A stretch of 44,805 bases of DNA from Opitutia bacterium Tous-C8FEB (GCA_002304435.1 NEUZ01000008.1:1-44805); one strand, 5' to 3'. Shown: positions 30,548-40,623, numbered from the stretch's first letter. The notes: generated by a model from the letters alone, not told the origin. Program-made: numbers and translations.

Positions 30548-31630
30548 ATGCCCACTCCCGCTGCCTCCCCTTCCCCTACTCAGCTTGGATTCGCGATGCC
30601 CGCCGAATGGGAGCGGCACGAGGCCACCTGGCTCGGCTGGCCCCATCACCCGAGCGACTGGCCCGACAAGCTCTCCACCATCCACTGGGTCTACGGCGAG
30701 ATGGTGCGTAAGCTCACCGCGGGGGAAATCGTCCGCATAATGGTCAATGACCGCCGCGAGGAACGCCAGGCCCGCCGGGTGCTGAGCCGCGCGCACGTCG
30801 ACCTTAAGCGGGTCGAGTTCGTCCTCCACCGCACCAACCGCGGATGGACCCGGGACAGCGGCCCCATCTTCGTGCAGCGGTCCCGCGGCCGCGGGCGCGA
30901 GACCGCGATCGTGCACTTCCACTTCAACGCGTGGGCGAAGTACCGGGACTGGCAGCACGACCGCCGGGTGCCGGAGATCGCAGCCCGCCGGCTAGGCCAA
31001 ACCCTATTTGAGGCGATCCGCGACGACGGCCGCCCCTTCGTGCTCGAGGGCGGCGGGATTGACGTGAACGGACGCGGTACCCTCCTCACCACCGAGGAGT
31101 GCTACCTCCACCCCAAGGTGCAGGTGCGCAACCCCGGCGTCGGCCGCGCGGAGTTCGAGCGGGTGGTGAAGGCGAACCTCGGTGTGACCAACGTTTTCTG
31201 GCTCGGCGACGGGCTCGTCGGCGATGACACCCACGGCCACGTCGACGACCTGTGCCGCTTCGTGAACCCGCGCACGGTGGTGCTGATCCGCGAGAACAAC
31301 CGCCGGGACGTGAACTACCGACCGCTCGCCGAGAACTGGGAACGCATCCGCGACCTGCGGCTGGAAGACGGCTCCAAGCCCGAGGTGGTCGCCCTGCCGA
31401 TGCCCGGGCCGCAAATCTTCGACGGGATGCGGCTGCCGGCGAGCTACGCTAACTTCTATATCGGGAATGCGTTTGTCCTCGTCCCCACGTTCAACGACCC
31501 GAACGACCGGATCGCGCTCGGGACGCTCGCGGAGCTGTTCCCGGACCGGAAGGTGGTCGGCATCCACGCCGCCGACCTCGTGCTCGGCTTCGGCACCCTG
31601 CACTGCCTGACGCAGCAGCAACCGGCTTGA
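30548..31630 (+). CDS. aguA: Agmatine deiminase
   Basis: [69 protein letters not shown], terminal Cys motif [14 protein letters not shown]. Confidence 0.93.
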   Translation: MPTPAASPSPTQLGFAMPAEWERHEATWLGWPHHPSDWPDKLSTIHWVYGEMVRKLTAGEIVRIMVNDRREERQARRVLSRAHVDLKRVEFVLHRTNRGWTRDSGPIFVQRSRGRGRETAIVHFHFNAWAKYRDWQHDRRVPEIAARRLGQTLFEAIRDDGRPFVLEGGGIDVNGRGTLLTTEECYLHPKVQVRNPGVGRAEFERVVKANLGVTNVFWLGDGLVGDDTHGHVDDLCRFVNPRTVVLIRENNRRDVNYRPLAENWERIRDLRLEDGSKPEVVALPMPGPQIFDGMRLPASYANFYIGNAFVLVPTFNDPNDRIALGTLAELFPDRKVVGIHAADLVLGFGTLHCLTQQQPA

Positions 31631-31638
31631 GTGAGGCG

Positions 31639-31670
31639 GGAGGCGCGGGGAGCGGGCTTGCGTCGCCTCC
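31639..31670. terminator. Hairpin downstream of aguA
   Basis: GGAGGCG (31639-31645) pairs with CGCCTCC (31664-31670), 18-nt loop; could be a terminator or a 5' element of the sulfatase operon. Confidence 0.3.
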
Positions 31671-31718
31671 GCGCGCAACCTCATCGTGCCGGACAGCGTC
31701 TCGCTGCGCCAGCACCCC

Positions 31719-33638
31719 ATGACCCTCCCCGCCCTCGTCCGTCCCGCCCTGCAGTTCATCCTGCTCGCCCTGCCCGCGCTCGCCGCGGACCGGCCGAACA
31801 TCCTCTGGCTGACCAGCGAGGACCACGGGGTCGAGATGGGCTGCTACGGCGACCAGTTGGCGCGGACGCCCAACGTCGACGCGCTCGCGGGCAAGGGGAT
31901 GATCTTCCGCCGGGCGTGGTCCGTGCATCCCGTGTGCGCCCCGGCGCGCACCGCGATCATCTCGGGCCTCTACGCGCAGAGCAGCGGCGGGCTGCATATG
32001 CGCTCGATGGTCACGCTGGGGGCCGGCCAGCGGATGTATCCCCAGTTCCTGCGCGAGGCGGGCTACTACGCGACCAATAACAGCAAGGAGGACTATAATC
32101 TCCGCAAGCCCGAGGGCGTCTGGGATGACTCCTCGGGGCAGGCCCACTGGCGCAACCGCCCCGCAGGGCGGCCGTTCTTCGCCATCTTCAACTCGACCAA
32201 GAGCCACGAGAGTCAGATCCGGACGCGGCCGCATCAGGCGATCACCGACCCGGCGAAAGTGCGCGTGCCCGCCTACCACCCGGACACCCCCGAGGTGCGG
32301 CAGGACTGGGCACAGTACTACGACAAGGTCAGCGAGGCCGACGCCGACGCGGGCGCGCGCCTGCGCGAACTGGAGGCGGCGGGGCTCGCCGAGGACACGA
32401 TCGTGTTCTATTACGGCGATCACGGAAGCGGGATGCCGCGTAGCAAGCGCTGGCCCTCGAATTCCGGCCTCCACGTGCCGATGGTCGTCTATTTCCCGCC
32501 CAAGTGGCGGCAGCTCGCGCCAAAGGAATACCAGCCGGGCGGGCGCTCGGACCGGCTCGTGAGCTTCGTCGACCTCGCGCCGACCGTGCTGAGCCTCGCG
32601 GGCGTCAAACCGCCCGCCTGGATGCAGGGGCACGCCTTCGCCGGACCGCATCAGGTCGCGGGCCCAGCGTTCCTCCACGGCGCGCGCGGGCGGATGGACG
32701 AGCGGATGGACGCGGTGCGGAGCGTCACGGACGGCCGCTACGTCTACCTGCGCAACTTCCACCCGCACGTCTCCCAGGGGCAACGCGTGGACTTCCAGTT
32801 CCAGACCCCGACGACCCGCATCTGGCGCGCCCGCTTCGACGCCGGTCAGGCCACCGAGGCGCAATCCCTGTTCTGGCGGACGCCGAAGGCGCCGGAAGAG
32901 CTCTATGACCTGCAGAACGATCCCGACGAGGTGCGGAACCTCGCGGGGTCGGCGGCCCACCGGGCCAACCTCGAACGCCTGCGCGCGGAGATGCGCGGCC
33001 AAGCCGAACGCGTGCGCGACCTCGGCTTCCTGCCGGAGGGCGAGATCCACAGCCGCGCCACCGGGACCAACCCTTATGACATGGCACGCGACGAGGCGCG
33101 ATTCCCGTTCGGCCGCATCTACGCCGCGGCGGACCTCGCCTCGGGCCTTGATCCGGCCGCCACCCCGCGGCTGGTGGAGTTGCTCGCGGACGGCGACTCG
33201 GCAGTGCGGCACTGGGCCGCGCTCGGCCTGCTGATGCGGGGGACGGCCGCGGTCAACGCCGCCGTCGTTCCCCTCCGCGAGGCGCTCCGCGACGGCTCCC
33301 GGCTGGTGCGCGTCGTGGCCGCCCAGGCGCTTGCGCAGGATGGCCCCCCGGCGGAATTGGCGGGCGCCCTCGCCGCGCTCCGCGAACTGCTCCCTCCCGC
33401 CCAGAACGGGTTCTTCGTCTCCACGTCCGCCCTCGCCGCCGTCGAGGCGCTCGGCGCCAAGGCCGCCCCGCTGCACGAGGTGGTGCGCACGATGAACCCA
33501 CAAGGTCCCTCCCCAGACGCGCGCTACGAATCGTACATTCCACGCCAGATCGCCAATCTCACGGGCGACCCCGCCGCCGCCCCCGAAGGTGAAGGCGCGC
33601 GCAAGTCCAAGGCCCGCCGCAAGAACTCCAAGGACTGA
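31719..33638 (+). CDS. Sulfatase with C-terminal HEAT-like extension
   Basis: DRPNILWLTSEDHGVEMGCYGDQLARTPNVDALAGKG; formylglycine motif VCAPARTAIISG (CxPxR); C-terminal helical repeats AVVPLREALRDGSRLVRVVAAQALAQDG. Confidence 0.92.
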   Translation: MTLPALVRPALQFILLALPALAADRPNILWLTSEDHGVEMGCYGDQLARTPNVDALAGKGMIFRRAWSVHPVCAPARTAIISGLYAQSSGGLHMRSMVTLGAGQRMYPQFLREAGYYATNNSKEDYNLRKPEGVWDDSSGQAHWRNRPAGRPFFAIFNSTKSHESQIRTRPHQAITDPAKVRVPAYHPDTPEVRQDWAQYYDKVSEADADAGARLRELEAAGLAEDTIVFYYGDHGSGMPRSKRWPSNSGLHVPMVVYFPPKWRQLAPKEYQPGGRSDRLVSFVDLAPTVLSLAGVKPPAWMQGHAFAGPHQVAGPAFLHGARGRMDERMDAVRSVTDGRYVYLRNFHPHVSQGQRVDFQFQTPTTRIWRARFDAGQATEAQSLFWRTPKAPEELYDLQNDPDEVRNLAGSAAHRANLERLRAEMRGQAERVRDLGFLPEGEIHSRATGTNPYDMARDEARFPFGRIYAAADLASGLDPAATPRLVELLADGDSAVRHWAALGLLMRGTAAVNAAVVPLREALRDGSRLVRVVAAQALAQDGPPAELAGALAALRELLPPAQNGFFVSTSALAAVEALGAKAAPLHEVVRTMNPQGPSPDARYESYIPRQIANLTGDPAAAPEGEGARKSKARRKNSKD

Positions 33639-33651
33639 ACTCGACCTCCCG

Positions 33652-35124
33652 ATGCGCCTCCTCCTCTCCCTTGCCCTGTCCGCCACCCTCGCCGCATCCG
33701 CCGCCGAGCGTCCGGCCAAGCCCAACGTACTGTTCTTCGCCGTCGACGACCTTCGACCCGAATTCGGGGCGTACGGTGCGAGGTACGTGCACAGCCCCAA
33801 CCTGGATCGTCTGGCCCGCTCGGGAGTGACCTTCACGCGGGCCTATTGCCAACAGGCCGTCTGTTCGCCGTCCCGCACGGTCGTGATGACGGGCACCCGC
33901 CCCGACACCAGCAAGGTCTGGGACCTCGAGACCCACTTCCGCAAGGCGTTGCCCGATGTCGTGACGGTCGGCCAGCACTTCAAGCAGCACGGCTACTTCG
34001 TGCAGGGGATGGGCAAGATCTTTCACGGGGGCTTTGACGATGCGCCCACCTGGTCCGTGCCGTGGCAGACCCCGCGGGCCAGCGGGGCCTACGCGCGCCC
34101 CGAGAATATCGCCCTGACGCAACGGGCGCCGGCGGCAGCCGCGCCCGGCGATCGGAAGGCCGCGCGGAAGGCGGCGAAGGGACCCCGCGGGCCAGCGTTC
34201 GAGTCGGCGGACGTTCCCGACAATTATTACACCGACGGGCGCACGGCGGATCTCGCGGTCGAGACCCTGCGCGAGCTCGGCAAAAAGGGAGCCCCGTTCT
34301 TCCTCGCCGTCGGCTTCGCCAAGCCGCACCTGCCCTTCGTGGCACCCAAGAAGTACTGGGATCTCTACGATCCCGCGAAGATCACGCTCGCGCCCAACCG
34401 CTTCCGGCCCCGCGGCGCTCCCGAGTACGCGATCCTTCCTGGCGGGGAGTTGCGCTCCTACCACGGGATTCCCGAGGGCCCGATCCCCGATGATCTCGCC
34501 CGCCAGCTCAAGCACGGCTACTATGCCGCGATCAGTTACATCGATGCGCAGCTCGGCCGCGTGCTCGACGAGCTCGAACGCTCTGGCTTGAGCCAGAACA
34601 CGATGATCGTCCTTTGGGGCGACCACGGCTGGAAGCTCGGGGAGCACGATGCCTGGTGCAAACACTCCAACTCTGAGAACGACACCAACGCCCCACTCCT
34701 GCTCTCCGCCCCGTGGCTGGGGACGGCCGGCGCCAAGTCGCGGGCGCTGGTGGAGTTCGTCGACATCTATCCGACCCTCGCCGACCTCGCCGGCTTACCG
34801 CTGCCCGGCCACCTCGAGGGCCTGAGCTTCAAACCCGTCCTAGAACAACCCGATCGCGCGTGGAAGACCGCCGCCTTCAGCCAGTATCCACGAGCGAATG
34901 GCGGCCGCAATCTGATGGGCTACTCGATGCGGACCGATCGGCACCGCTTTACCGTCTGGGTCGAGCGGGGGAACTCTGCGAAGGTTGAGGCCGTCGAGCT
35001 CTACGATCACCAAGCCGACCCGCAGGAGAACCAGAACCTAGCGGCCGAGCCCGGGCAGCAGCCGCTCGTCGAACGCCTGCTGACGCAGTGGCGGGCCGGC
35101 TGGCGAGGCGCCCTCCCCCGCTAA
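33652..35124 (+). CDS. Sulfatase (iduronate-2-sulfatase-like)
   Basis: Signal-like N-terminus; KPNVLFFAVDDLRPEFGAYGARYVHSPNLDRLARSG; formylglycine motif VCSPSRTVVMTG. Confidence 0.93.
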   Translation: MRLLLSLALSATLAASAAERPAKPNVLFFAVDDLRPEFGAYGARYVHSPNLDRLARSGVTFTRAYCQQAVCSPSRTVVMTGTRPDTSKVWDLETHFRKALPDVVTVGQHFKQHGYFVQGMGKIFHGGFDDAPTWSVPWQTPRASGAYARPENIALTQRAPAAAAPGDRKAARKAAKGPRGPAFESADVPDNYYTDGRTADLAVETLRELGKKGAPFFLAVGFAKPHLPFVAPKKYWDLYDPAKITLAPNRFRPRGAPEYAILPGGELRSYHGIPEGPIPDDLARQLKHGYYAAISYIDAQLGRVLDELERSGLSQNTMIVLWGDHGWKLGEHDAWCKHSNSENDTNAPLLLSAPWLGTAGAKSRALVEFVDIYPTLADLAGLPLPGHLEGLSFKPVLEQPDRAWKTAAFSQYPRANGGRNLMGYSMRTDRHRFTVWVERGNSAKVEAVELYDHQADPQENQNLAAEPGQQPLVERLLTQWRAGWRGALPR

Positions 35125-35134
35125 GGACTTACCG

Positions 35135-36568
35135 ATGTACCGCCTCCTGCGCCTGCTTCCGCTCGGCTTGCTCCTTGCCTCCGGCTGGGCGGCGGCGCCG
35201 TCCCGGCCCAACGTGCTGCTGGTCGTCGTCGACGACCTCAACACCCTGCTCGGCGCCTACGGCCACGGGCACGTCCAATCCCCAGCGTTCGACCGCCTCG
35301 CGGCGCGAGGCGCCCGCTTCGATCGCGCGTACGCCCAGTACCCGCTCTGCAACCCGAGCCGCGTGTCCTTCCTGAGCGGACGCCGGCCAGAGACCAGCGG
35401 GGTTTACATCCTCGGCACCCCGGCGCGGACCGCGCTGCCGGATGCAGTGCTGTTGCCGGAGCACTTCCGCCGCCAAGGCTACTACACGGCCGGCGTGGGC
35501 AAGATCTTCCACAATGTACGCACCAGCGATCCCGCCGCGTGGGATCACTACGAGGATGGCGCGGGTGAAGACCCGGAGGAGAAGGCGGCGATCGAGTCGC
35601 GCTACGGCGGCGGCGACGGCCGGCCCCGCGCGCACGTCCTGAGCTCGGACGGCTCGCGCACGCGCGACGGACTCAACGCCCGCACCATTCGCCGTCTCCT
35701 GGGGGAGCGCGCGGCCGCGGGCGGATCCTTCTTCCTCGCCCTCGGCTTCCACAAACCACACCTCCCTTGGACGGCGCCCCGCCGGTTCTTCGATCTTTAC
35801 TCTCCGGCCCGCCTTCCAGTCCCCGCCGAGTCCCCGCTGCGCGAAGTGCCGCCCATCGCGTTGCAAACGGAGTTGACCGGATTCGCTCAGCCCGACTCCC
35901 GCGCTGCCGCGATCCAGGGCTACCTCGCCTGCGTCTCGTTCATCGACGAACAGTTGGGCCTGGTCCTCGATGAATTGGACCGCCTGAAACTCACGGAGCA
36001 CACCCTCGTGGTGCTGTTCAGCGATCACGGCTTCCACCTCGGTGACCACGGGGGACTGTGGGCGAAACTCACGGCCTTTGACGCGTCCACCCGCGTGCCA
36101 CTCCTCGCCGCGGGCCCCGGCATTCCCCGCGGTACGGTTGTTTCCACCCCGGTCGAACTGCTCGATGTCTACCCCACACTGGTAGACCTCGCCGGCCTGC
36201 CGAAGCCAGCGGGCCTCGAGGGCCGCTCCCTGCGACCGCTCCTCGCCCATCCCGGCGCCACGGGGCACGCCCACAGCCTCGTCTACCACTACGACGTCGG
36301 TCGCCGGCGCGACGTGGCGGGCCGCACCGTAATCGGGCCCCGGTGGCGCTACACCGAATGGGGCGGCGGCGAATTCGGCCGCGAGCTTTACTGGCGGCCG
36401 GACGACCCGGAGGAGTACCACAACCGGATCGCCGATCCCGCCCTCGCCTCCACGCTGGCAGAGGCCCGCGCCCAGCTGGCAAAGCTACCGGCGCCCAAAC
36501 CCGGCCCCGCCAACCGCCCGCGCGCGATCGACCCCGACGCCAAGCAGCCGAAGCAGAAGCGGAATTGA
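35135..36568 (+). CDS. Sulfatase (iduronate-2-sulfatase-like)
   Basis: Signal-like N-terminus; RPNVLLVVVDDLNTLLGAYGHGHVQSPAFDRLAARG; formylglycine motif LCNPSRVSFLSG. Confidence 0.93.
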   Translation: MYRLLRLLPLGLLLASGWAAAPSRPNVLLVVVDDLNTLLGAYGHGHVQSPAFDRLAARGARFDRAYAQYPLCNPSRVSFLSGRRPETSGVYILGTPARTALPDAVLLPEHFRRQGYYTAGVGKIFHNVRTSDPAAWDHYEDGAGEDPEEKAAIESRYGGGDGRPRAHVLSSDGSRTRDGLNARTIRRLLGERAAAGGSFFLALGFHKPHLPWTAPRRFFDLYSPARLPVPAESPLREVPPIALQTELTGFAQPDSRAAAIQGYLACVSFIDEQLGLVLDELDRLKLTEHTLVVLFSDHGFHLGDHGGLWAKLTAFDASTRVPLLAAGPGIPRGTVVSTPVELLDVYPTLVDLAGLPKPAGLEGRSLRPLLAHPGATGHAHSLVYHYDVGRRRDVAGRTVIGPRWRYTEWGGGEFGRELYWRPDDPEEYHNRIADPALASTLAEARAQLAKLPAPKPGPANRPRAIDPDAKQPKQKRN

Positions 36569-36584
36569 CGGCCCGTCAGGGCCG
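36569..36584. terminator. Compact bidirectional hairpin between convergent genes
   Basis: CGGCCC-GTCA-GGGCCG, perfect 6-bp stem, directly after the sulfatase stop and containing the stop of the minus-strand metallohydrolase. Confidence 0.55.
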
Positions 36585-37910
36585 GGCGCCAACGACGGGC
36601 TGCACCCAAGCCGTCTCCCATTCGCCGGGCACGCTGCCGTCCGCCTTGGGCTTGGAGGAGATCACCTTCGCGCGGACGTAGAGTTCGTCCCCCTTCAGTC
36701 GATATTCGGCACGCGGGCCGGTGTTCTCCGCGAGGACGGTCCCGACCTCCGGGCTGTAACGGCGGTGATTGAGGGTCCGGCGGGCTGGCTTCTCGTCGGC
36801 GGGAGCAGACATCTCCTCGCTGCGGCGGTCGAAACCGCGCCGGGTGCCGATGAACTGGATACGGTAGGACACGCCCGCCTCCGGCTCTACCTCGACGGCG
36901 AGCCGCCCCGGTTCGCGCACCACCTCCCTGAGGGTCACCCCCGAAGTGCCGTAGAAATCACCCGCCTCCAGCGCGCGAATCAGCGACTCCGCAGTCAGGT
37001 GCCGGGCCCGCACCATCACCCAGCCGCGCCCAGAACTGCTCCGTCCAGGACCGACCTTGTGGTAGTGGTGCGAATCATCCGTGGCCACGCCGTAGACCAC
37101 GCCGAAGTTCAGCTCGGAAAGGCGGAACGCGAGGATCGCATCCCACATCCCATCCATACTGAGCCGGGTGGCGTCACCCGCGTTCTCTACGCCGGGATGG
37201 CCATTGTAGACCTCGAAGAACCGGAGCCGCTCGACGCGCATCATCTCCTCGGCGGTCACACCCCAGCGGAAGTTCGGGTGGTTGAGGTGGGCGAACATCG
37301 GCTGGCCGGTGCGCGCGCGCTGGGCATCGACCGCCTCAAGGGTGCGCTGCATCACGGTCACCGCGTCCGCGGCGTTGACCGCGGGAACGAGGTCACGGGG
37401 ATTGGTCACGTTGATGTGGACCGGACCGGTGAGCGCGGGAGCCGTATCGGACTTCGGCCGCGTCCAAGCGCCGGTGATTTCCTCTGCGGGGATGAGCAGG
37501 AACTTACCGGGTTCGTTGAGCAGCGGCGCGAACTCCGCTAGCGGCTTCAGCCGCACCTCGCGGCGACCTGCGTTCTCCCGCAGCTCCACCCAATCGGGCC
37601 CGAAGCGCCGCAGATACTTCTGCAGAACCTCTCCGCCGCCGCGCTGCACCACTTCGCCCTTCAGGGAAACAGGGGCCTTCAACTCGAACCAGCGAGTACC
37701 CTCGGAGAGGATGTTGTGGTCCGACAGTGCGAGGAAGTGATAGCCGGCGCGCTTGTACCAGTCGGCGATCATTTCCGGATAGTCATCCCCGTCGCTCCAC
37801 AGCGAGTGGGTATGGGTGTTGCCCTTGTACCAGCGGGGCGCCTCGCCTGCAGGGGCGGCGGCGAACAGGGACGGGAGCAGGAGGGGAAGCAGGAGCAGGG
37901 GAATGCGCAT
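36576..37910 (-). CDS. CehA/McbA-type PHP-domain metallohydrolase, secreted
   Basis: MRIPLLLLPLLLPSLFAAA signal; WYKGNTHTHSLWSDGDDYPEMIADWYKRAGYHFLALSDHN; ATDDSHHYH. Confidence 0.85.
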   Translation of the reverse strand: MRIPLLLLPLLLPSLFAAAPAGEAPRWYKGNTHTHSLWSDGDDYPEMIADWYKRAGYHFLALSDHNILSEGTRWFELKAPVSLKGEVVQRGGGEVLQKYLRRFGPDWVELRENAGRREVRLKPLAEFAPLLNEPGKFLLIPAEEITGAWTRPKSDTAPALTGPVHINVTNPRDLVPAVNAADAVTVMQRTLEAVDAQRARTGQPMFAHLNHPNFRWGVTAEEMMRVERLRFFEVYNGHPGVENAGDATRLSMDGMWDAILAFRLSELNFGVVYGVATDDSHHYHKVGPGRSSSGRGWVMVRARHLTAESLIRALEAGDFYGTSGVTLREVVREPGRLAVEVEPEAGVSYRIQFIGTRRGFDRRSEEMSAPADEKPARRTLNHRRYSPEVGTVLAENTGPRAEYRLKGDELYVRAKVISSKPKADGSVPGEWETAWVQPVVGARP

Positions 37911-37990
37911 CAGTCGCGGGGGTTATCGCGAGCGTGGCGCGGACCGCGGTAGCGTCCACGCCAAAGGTGTCTGTCACCCCGTTTTTGCCT

Positions 37991-38015
37991 TGGCGCGGCG
38001 GCCCCGGTCGCGCCA
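37991..38015. promoter_or_regulatory. Inverted repeat in divergent intergenic region
   Basis: TGGCGCG-N11-CGCGCCA, perfect 7-bp arms, 10 bp before the GTG of the 38026 ORF. Confidence 0.35.
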
Positions 38016-38025
38016 GCAACGAGGC

Positions 38026-38490
38026 GTGCCGTCCGATCCGCTCGCCCTACGTGCCCAGCGATGGTGCGCCCGGCTGCTGGGTGCGGCGTTGGTCGGCCTA
38101 ATGCTCCTGATCGCCGCGGGCGAGGGCCTCCCGCGCGCGGCCCAGTTGGGCACCCGCGAATGGATCCTGTTCGCGGCGTTGGCTGCGATCGCCGCCGGAC
38201 ATTTGGGGCTTTGGCTCCGCGTCGGTGTGGGGGCGACGTTCGGACTCGCCGGCTACGCGCTCTTCCTCGGGGTTCAGGGCAACCCGCTGTCCCCGCGTCT
38301 CGCCTTCATCCACCTCCTAGCGCTGCCCTCCGTGCTTGCGCTGGCCGCCGCCCTCGGGTCCCGTGTCAAGCGAAACGCCGGATCCGGTCCCGCACGTCCG
38401 ACTGCAGCCGCGCCAGGTAGCCCAGCGTGTAATCCTCCGGGGACAACGCGGGATCCTGGACGAGCGGGGTCAGATCCATCGCCCAAGTGA
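38026..38490 (+). CDS. Small hydrophobic membrane protein, hypothetical; 3' end overlaps the convergent PIG-L gene
   Basis: Hydrophobic segments LLGAALVGLMLLIAAGE, WILFAALAAIAAGHLGLWL, ATFGLAGYALFLGV, LALPSVLALAAALG. GTG start; last ~125 bp antisense to PIG-L. Confidence 0.5.
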   Translation: MPSDPLALRAQRWCARLLGAALVGLMLLIAAGEGLPRAAQLGTREWILFAALAAIAAGHLGLWLRVGVGATFGLAGYALFLGVQGNPLSPRLAFIHLLALPSVLALAAALGSRVKRNAGSGPARPTAAAPGSPACNPPGTTRDPGRAGSDPSPK

Positions 38491-39217
38491 TGCCGGCCAT
38501 CTGGTCCGTCGCGTGCGAGGTGTGGAACGTCGCGTGCGCCTGCCGGCGGCCGATGGTGGCGAGATCGTAGCGCTTGCCGCCGGCGACCTGGGAATCGAAG
38601 ACCTTGAGCAGGTCGAGGGCGAGGGCGGGATGACGGCCTGCGTCCAAGGCGACCTTGTCGGCATCGACCAGCCAGTCGAGGTCGCGCCAGACCTCGCAGC
38701 CGAGCACGCGTCGGGGCCGGCGGGCGGGAGGCAGGCGGCGGAGCGCCTCTAGGCAGCGCAGGAAGACCGCGACGTGGGTGTCGTGCTTGTCGGCCGGGTT
38801 GTGCAAGTAGACCACCTGCGCCGAACAGCCCCCGAAGATCAGATCTAGGTCCGCCGCGACCCCGGGGTGCCCGGGCGCTTTGACCACGCCGCTCGGGTGA
38901 GCAAGCTGGAGTTGGATCGCGTAGCGCCCCAAACGCGCGGCGGCGCGCTGCTCCTCGCGCCGCACCCCCTGCATCTGGGCGTCATCGAGGTGGGCATAGG
39001 GACCGGTACGCGGGGAGCCCGCCCCGTTGGTCACCACGACACCGCCGAAAGCAAGGCTCGGCTGCTCAAGGCAATCGCTGATGCCCGCGTGGGCCATGAT
39101 CTCGATGTCGTCCTGATGCGCGCCGAGACAGAGGTGCGTGACCCGGCCGAGCGCGGCCTCAGCGCTCGGGTCCGGGGCGGAAAACAGGATATCGGCCTCT
39201 GGTTGGTAGAGTTTCAT
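38366..39217 (-). CDS. PIG-L family deacetylase (intact metal motifs)
   Basis: CLGAHQDDIEIMAHAG and YLHNPADKHDTHVAVFLRC match PIG-L/LmbE metal-binding motifs. Confidence 0.9.
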   Translation of the reverse strand: MKLYQPEADILFSAPDPSAEAALGRVTHLCLGAHQDDIEIMAHAGISDCLEQPSLAFGGVVVTNGAGSPRTGPYAHLDDAQMQGVRREEQRAAARLGRYAIQLQLAHPSGVVKAPGHPGVAADLDLIFGGCSAQVVYLHNPADKHDTHVAVFLRCLEALRRLPPARRPRRVLGCEVWRDLDWLVDADKVALDAGRHPALALDLLKVFDSQVAGGKRYDLATIGRRQAHATFHTSHATDQMAGITWAMDLTPLVQDPALSPEDYTLGYLARLQSDVRDRIRRFA

Positions 39218-39225
39218 GGCAGGGG

Positions 39226-40623
39226 TCAGGCGGGACGGAGAGCAGGCAGACTCGCGGCGGCGATGGCCTGGCCGTGGCGCTTGTCCTTCTCGTCCGGGGT
39301 GTGCAGGCGGACCCGCGCGGCGAGTTCCGGGAAGTCAGCGCGGAGCACCTCGCGGGCGCGCTGCAACAGCAGGTCGCCGCCGGCGCCAGAGGTCACGCGA
39401 CCCAGCACAAGGAGGTGGCGCAGGGCGTAGAAGTCGGCGTAGTGAGCGATCGCGTAGCCGAAGGAGGCGCCGATCGACTCGTAGATCCGGGCGGCGCGCG
39501 CGTCCCCGGCCGCCATCGCCTCCTGCACCCGGATCAACTGTTCCGGCAGGGGCAGACCCCGGGGAATCTCCAGTCCGGCCAAGGGGGCCAGGCGGCCCAC
39601 CGCCTGCTGCGAGAAGTACTGCACGCCGCAGCCGGCGTCCCCGGACCACTCGTCCCGCGGGGCATCCGGGTGGTAGTCGACCGGCGCGAAGGCCAGCTCG
39701 TTCAGCCACGGGGTGATGCCGCCGGAGGGCGTCACGTAGCCCGCGGCGAGGCTCGTGCCCATCGCGATGCCCAGCACAGCACCGTCGCCGAGGCTCATCG
39801 AGCCGGCGAGCGCCGTGACCTCGCCGTCGTTGGCAACCTCGAAAGGCACGCCGCCCCACCGCTCCTGGAGCGTGAAGAACATCCGGCGGACCCGCGCGTC
39901 GAAGGCCGCGGGGGGCACGCCCCGGAACAGGGAGGCGACCCGCACCTCGTTGTTCACGTAGATCCCGGCGGCGCTGCCGCCGATCGCGTCCACCCGCGGC
40001 AAGTGACGGGCCGCCCGCGTGAGGGAGTCGTGGATGCCTTCAAGATGATAGGCGGGATCCTGTTGGAAATAGGGATCCCAGGCGATCTCCTCGGAGTAGA
40101 CGACCTTGCCGTCGATAACCGCGGCGGCTTTGCGGTCACTGCCCCCGAGGTCAAAACCGATCCGACACCCGTCAAGGTGGCGACCCACCGGCAAGGCGGC
40201 GACAGCCTCCGCGGGCAATTCAGCGAGGGGACAGGCCTCGACCCGGAACGCGGCCCGGTAGGTGCGTTCGCCCATGAAGGCGTGGTCGAAGGCCCGCGCC
40301 CCGCCCGGCGCGTACACCGAAGCCAGGTGGCGAGCGACTTCGTCGGCGCCGCCCACGGAGACGTGGCAGCCCCCCCGCTGCCAAAGGAGGAATTTCAGCA
40401 GGCGCTCGGCGTAAACCAGGGTCAACGCCGCGTGCGGGTGTCCCGCGCCGAGCACGCGGCTGTCGTGCCGAGAGACCCCGCCGCCCGGGGAGCGGAGCAC
40501 CAGCGCGAGGGGCCGGGAGCCGGGATCCGCGGCGACCAGCGCGCCGTAGGCGCGGTTCCAGAGGGCGGCCGGGACGAAGTCCCGTTCGAGGCACGGCCGC
40601 AGGGAGGGAGCCAGAGTGAGCAT
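39226..40623 (-). CDS. ROK-family protein (sugar kinase-like) with ~150-aa N-terminal extension
   Basis: CRIGFDLGGSDRKAAAVIDGKVV, VANDGEVTALAGSMSLGDGAVLGIAMGTSLAAGYV, LNELAFAPVD. Confidence 0.85.
   Translation of the reverse strand: MLTLAPSLRPCLERDFVPAALWNRAYGALVAADPGSRPLALVLRSPGGGVSRHDSRVLGAGHPHAALTLVYAERLLKFLLWQRGGCHVSVGGADEVARHLASVYAPGGARAFDHAFMGERTYRAAFRVEACPLAELPAEAVAALPVGRHLDGCRIGFDLGGSDRKAAAVIDGKVVYSEEIAWDPYFQQDPAYHLEGIHDSLTRAARHLPRVDAIGGSAAGIYVNNEVRVASLFRGVPPAAFDARVRRMFFTLQERWGGVPFEVANDGEVTALAGSMSLGDGAVLGIAMGTSLAAGYVTPSGGITPWLNELAFAPVDYHPDAPRDEWSGDAGCGVQYFSQQAVGRLAPLAGLEIPRGLPLPEQLIRVQEAMAAGDARAARIYESIGASFGYAIAHYADFYALRHLLVLGRVTSGAGGDLLLQRAREVLRADFPELAARVRLHTPDEKDKRHGQAIAAASLPALRPA

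Noticed and set aside
31491-33836. 781-aa minus-strand ORF opposite the first sulfatase
   Set aside because: Shadow ORF typical of GC-rich DNA: Arg/Gly/Val-rich, no motifs, and the plus strand has clear sulfatase motifs.
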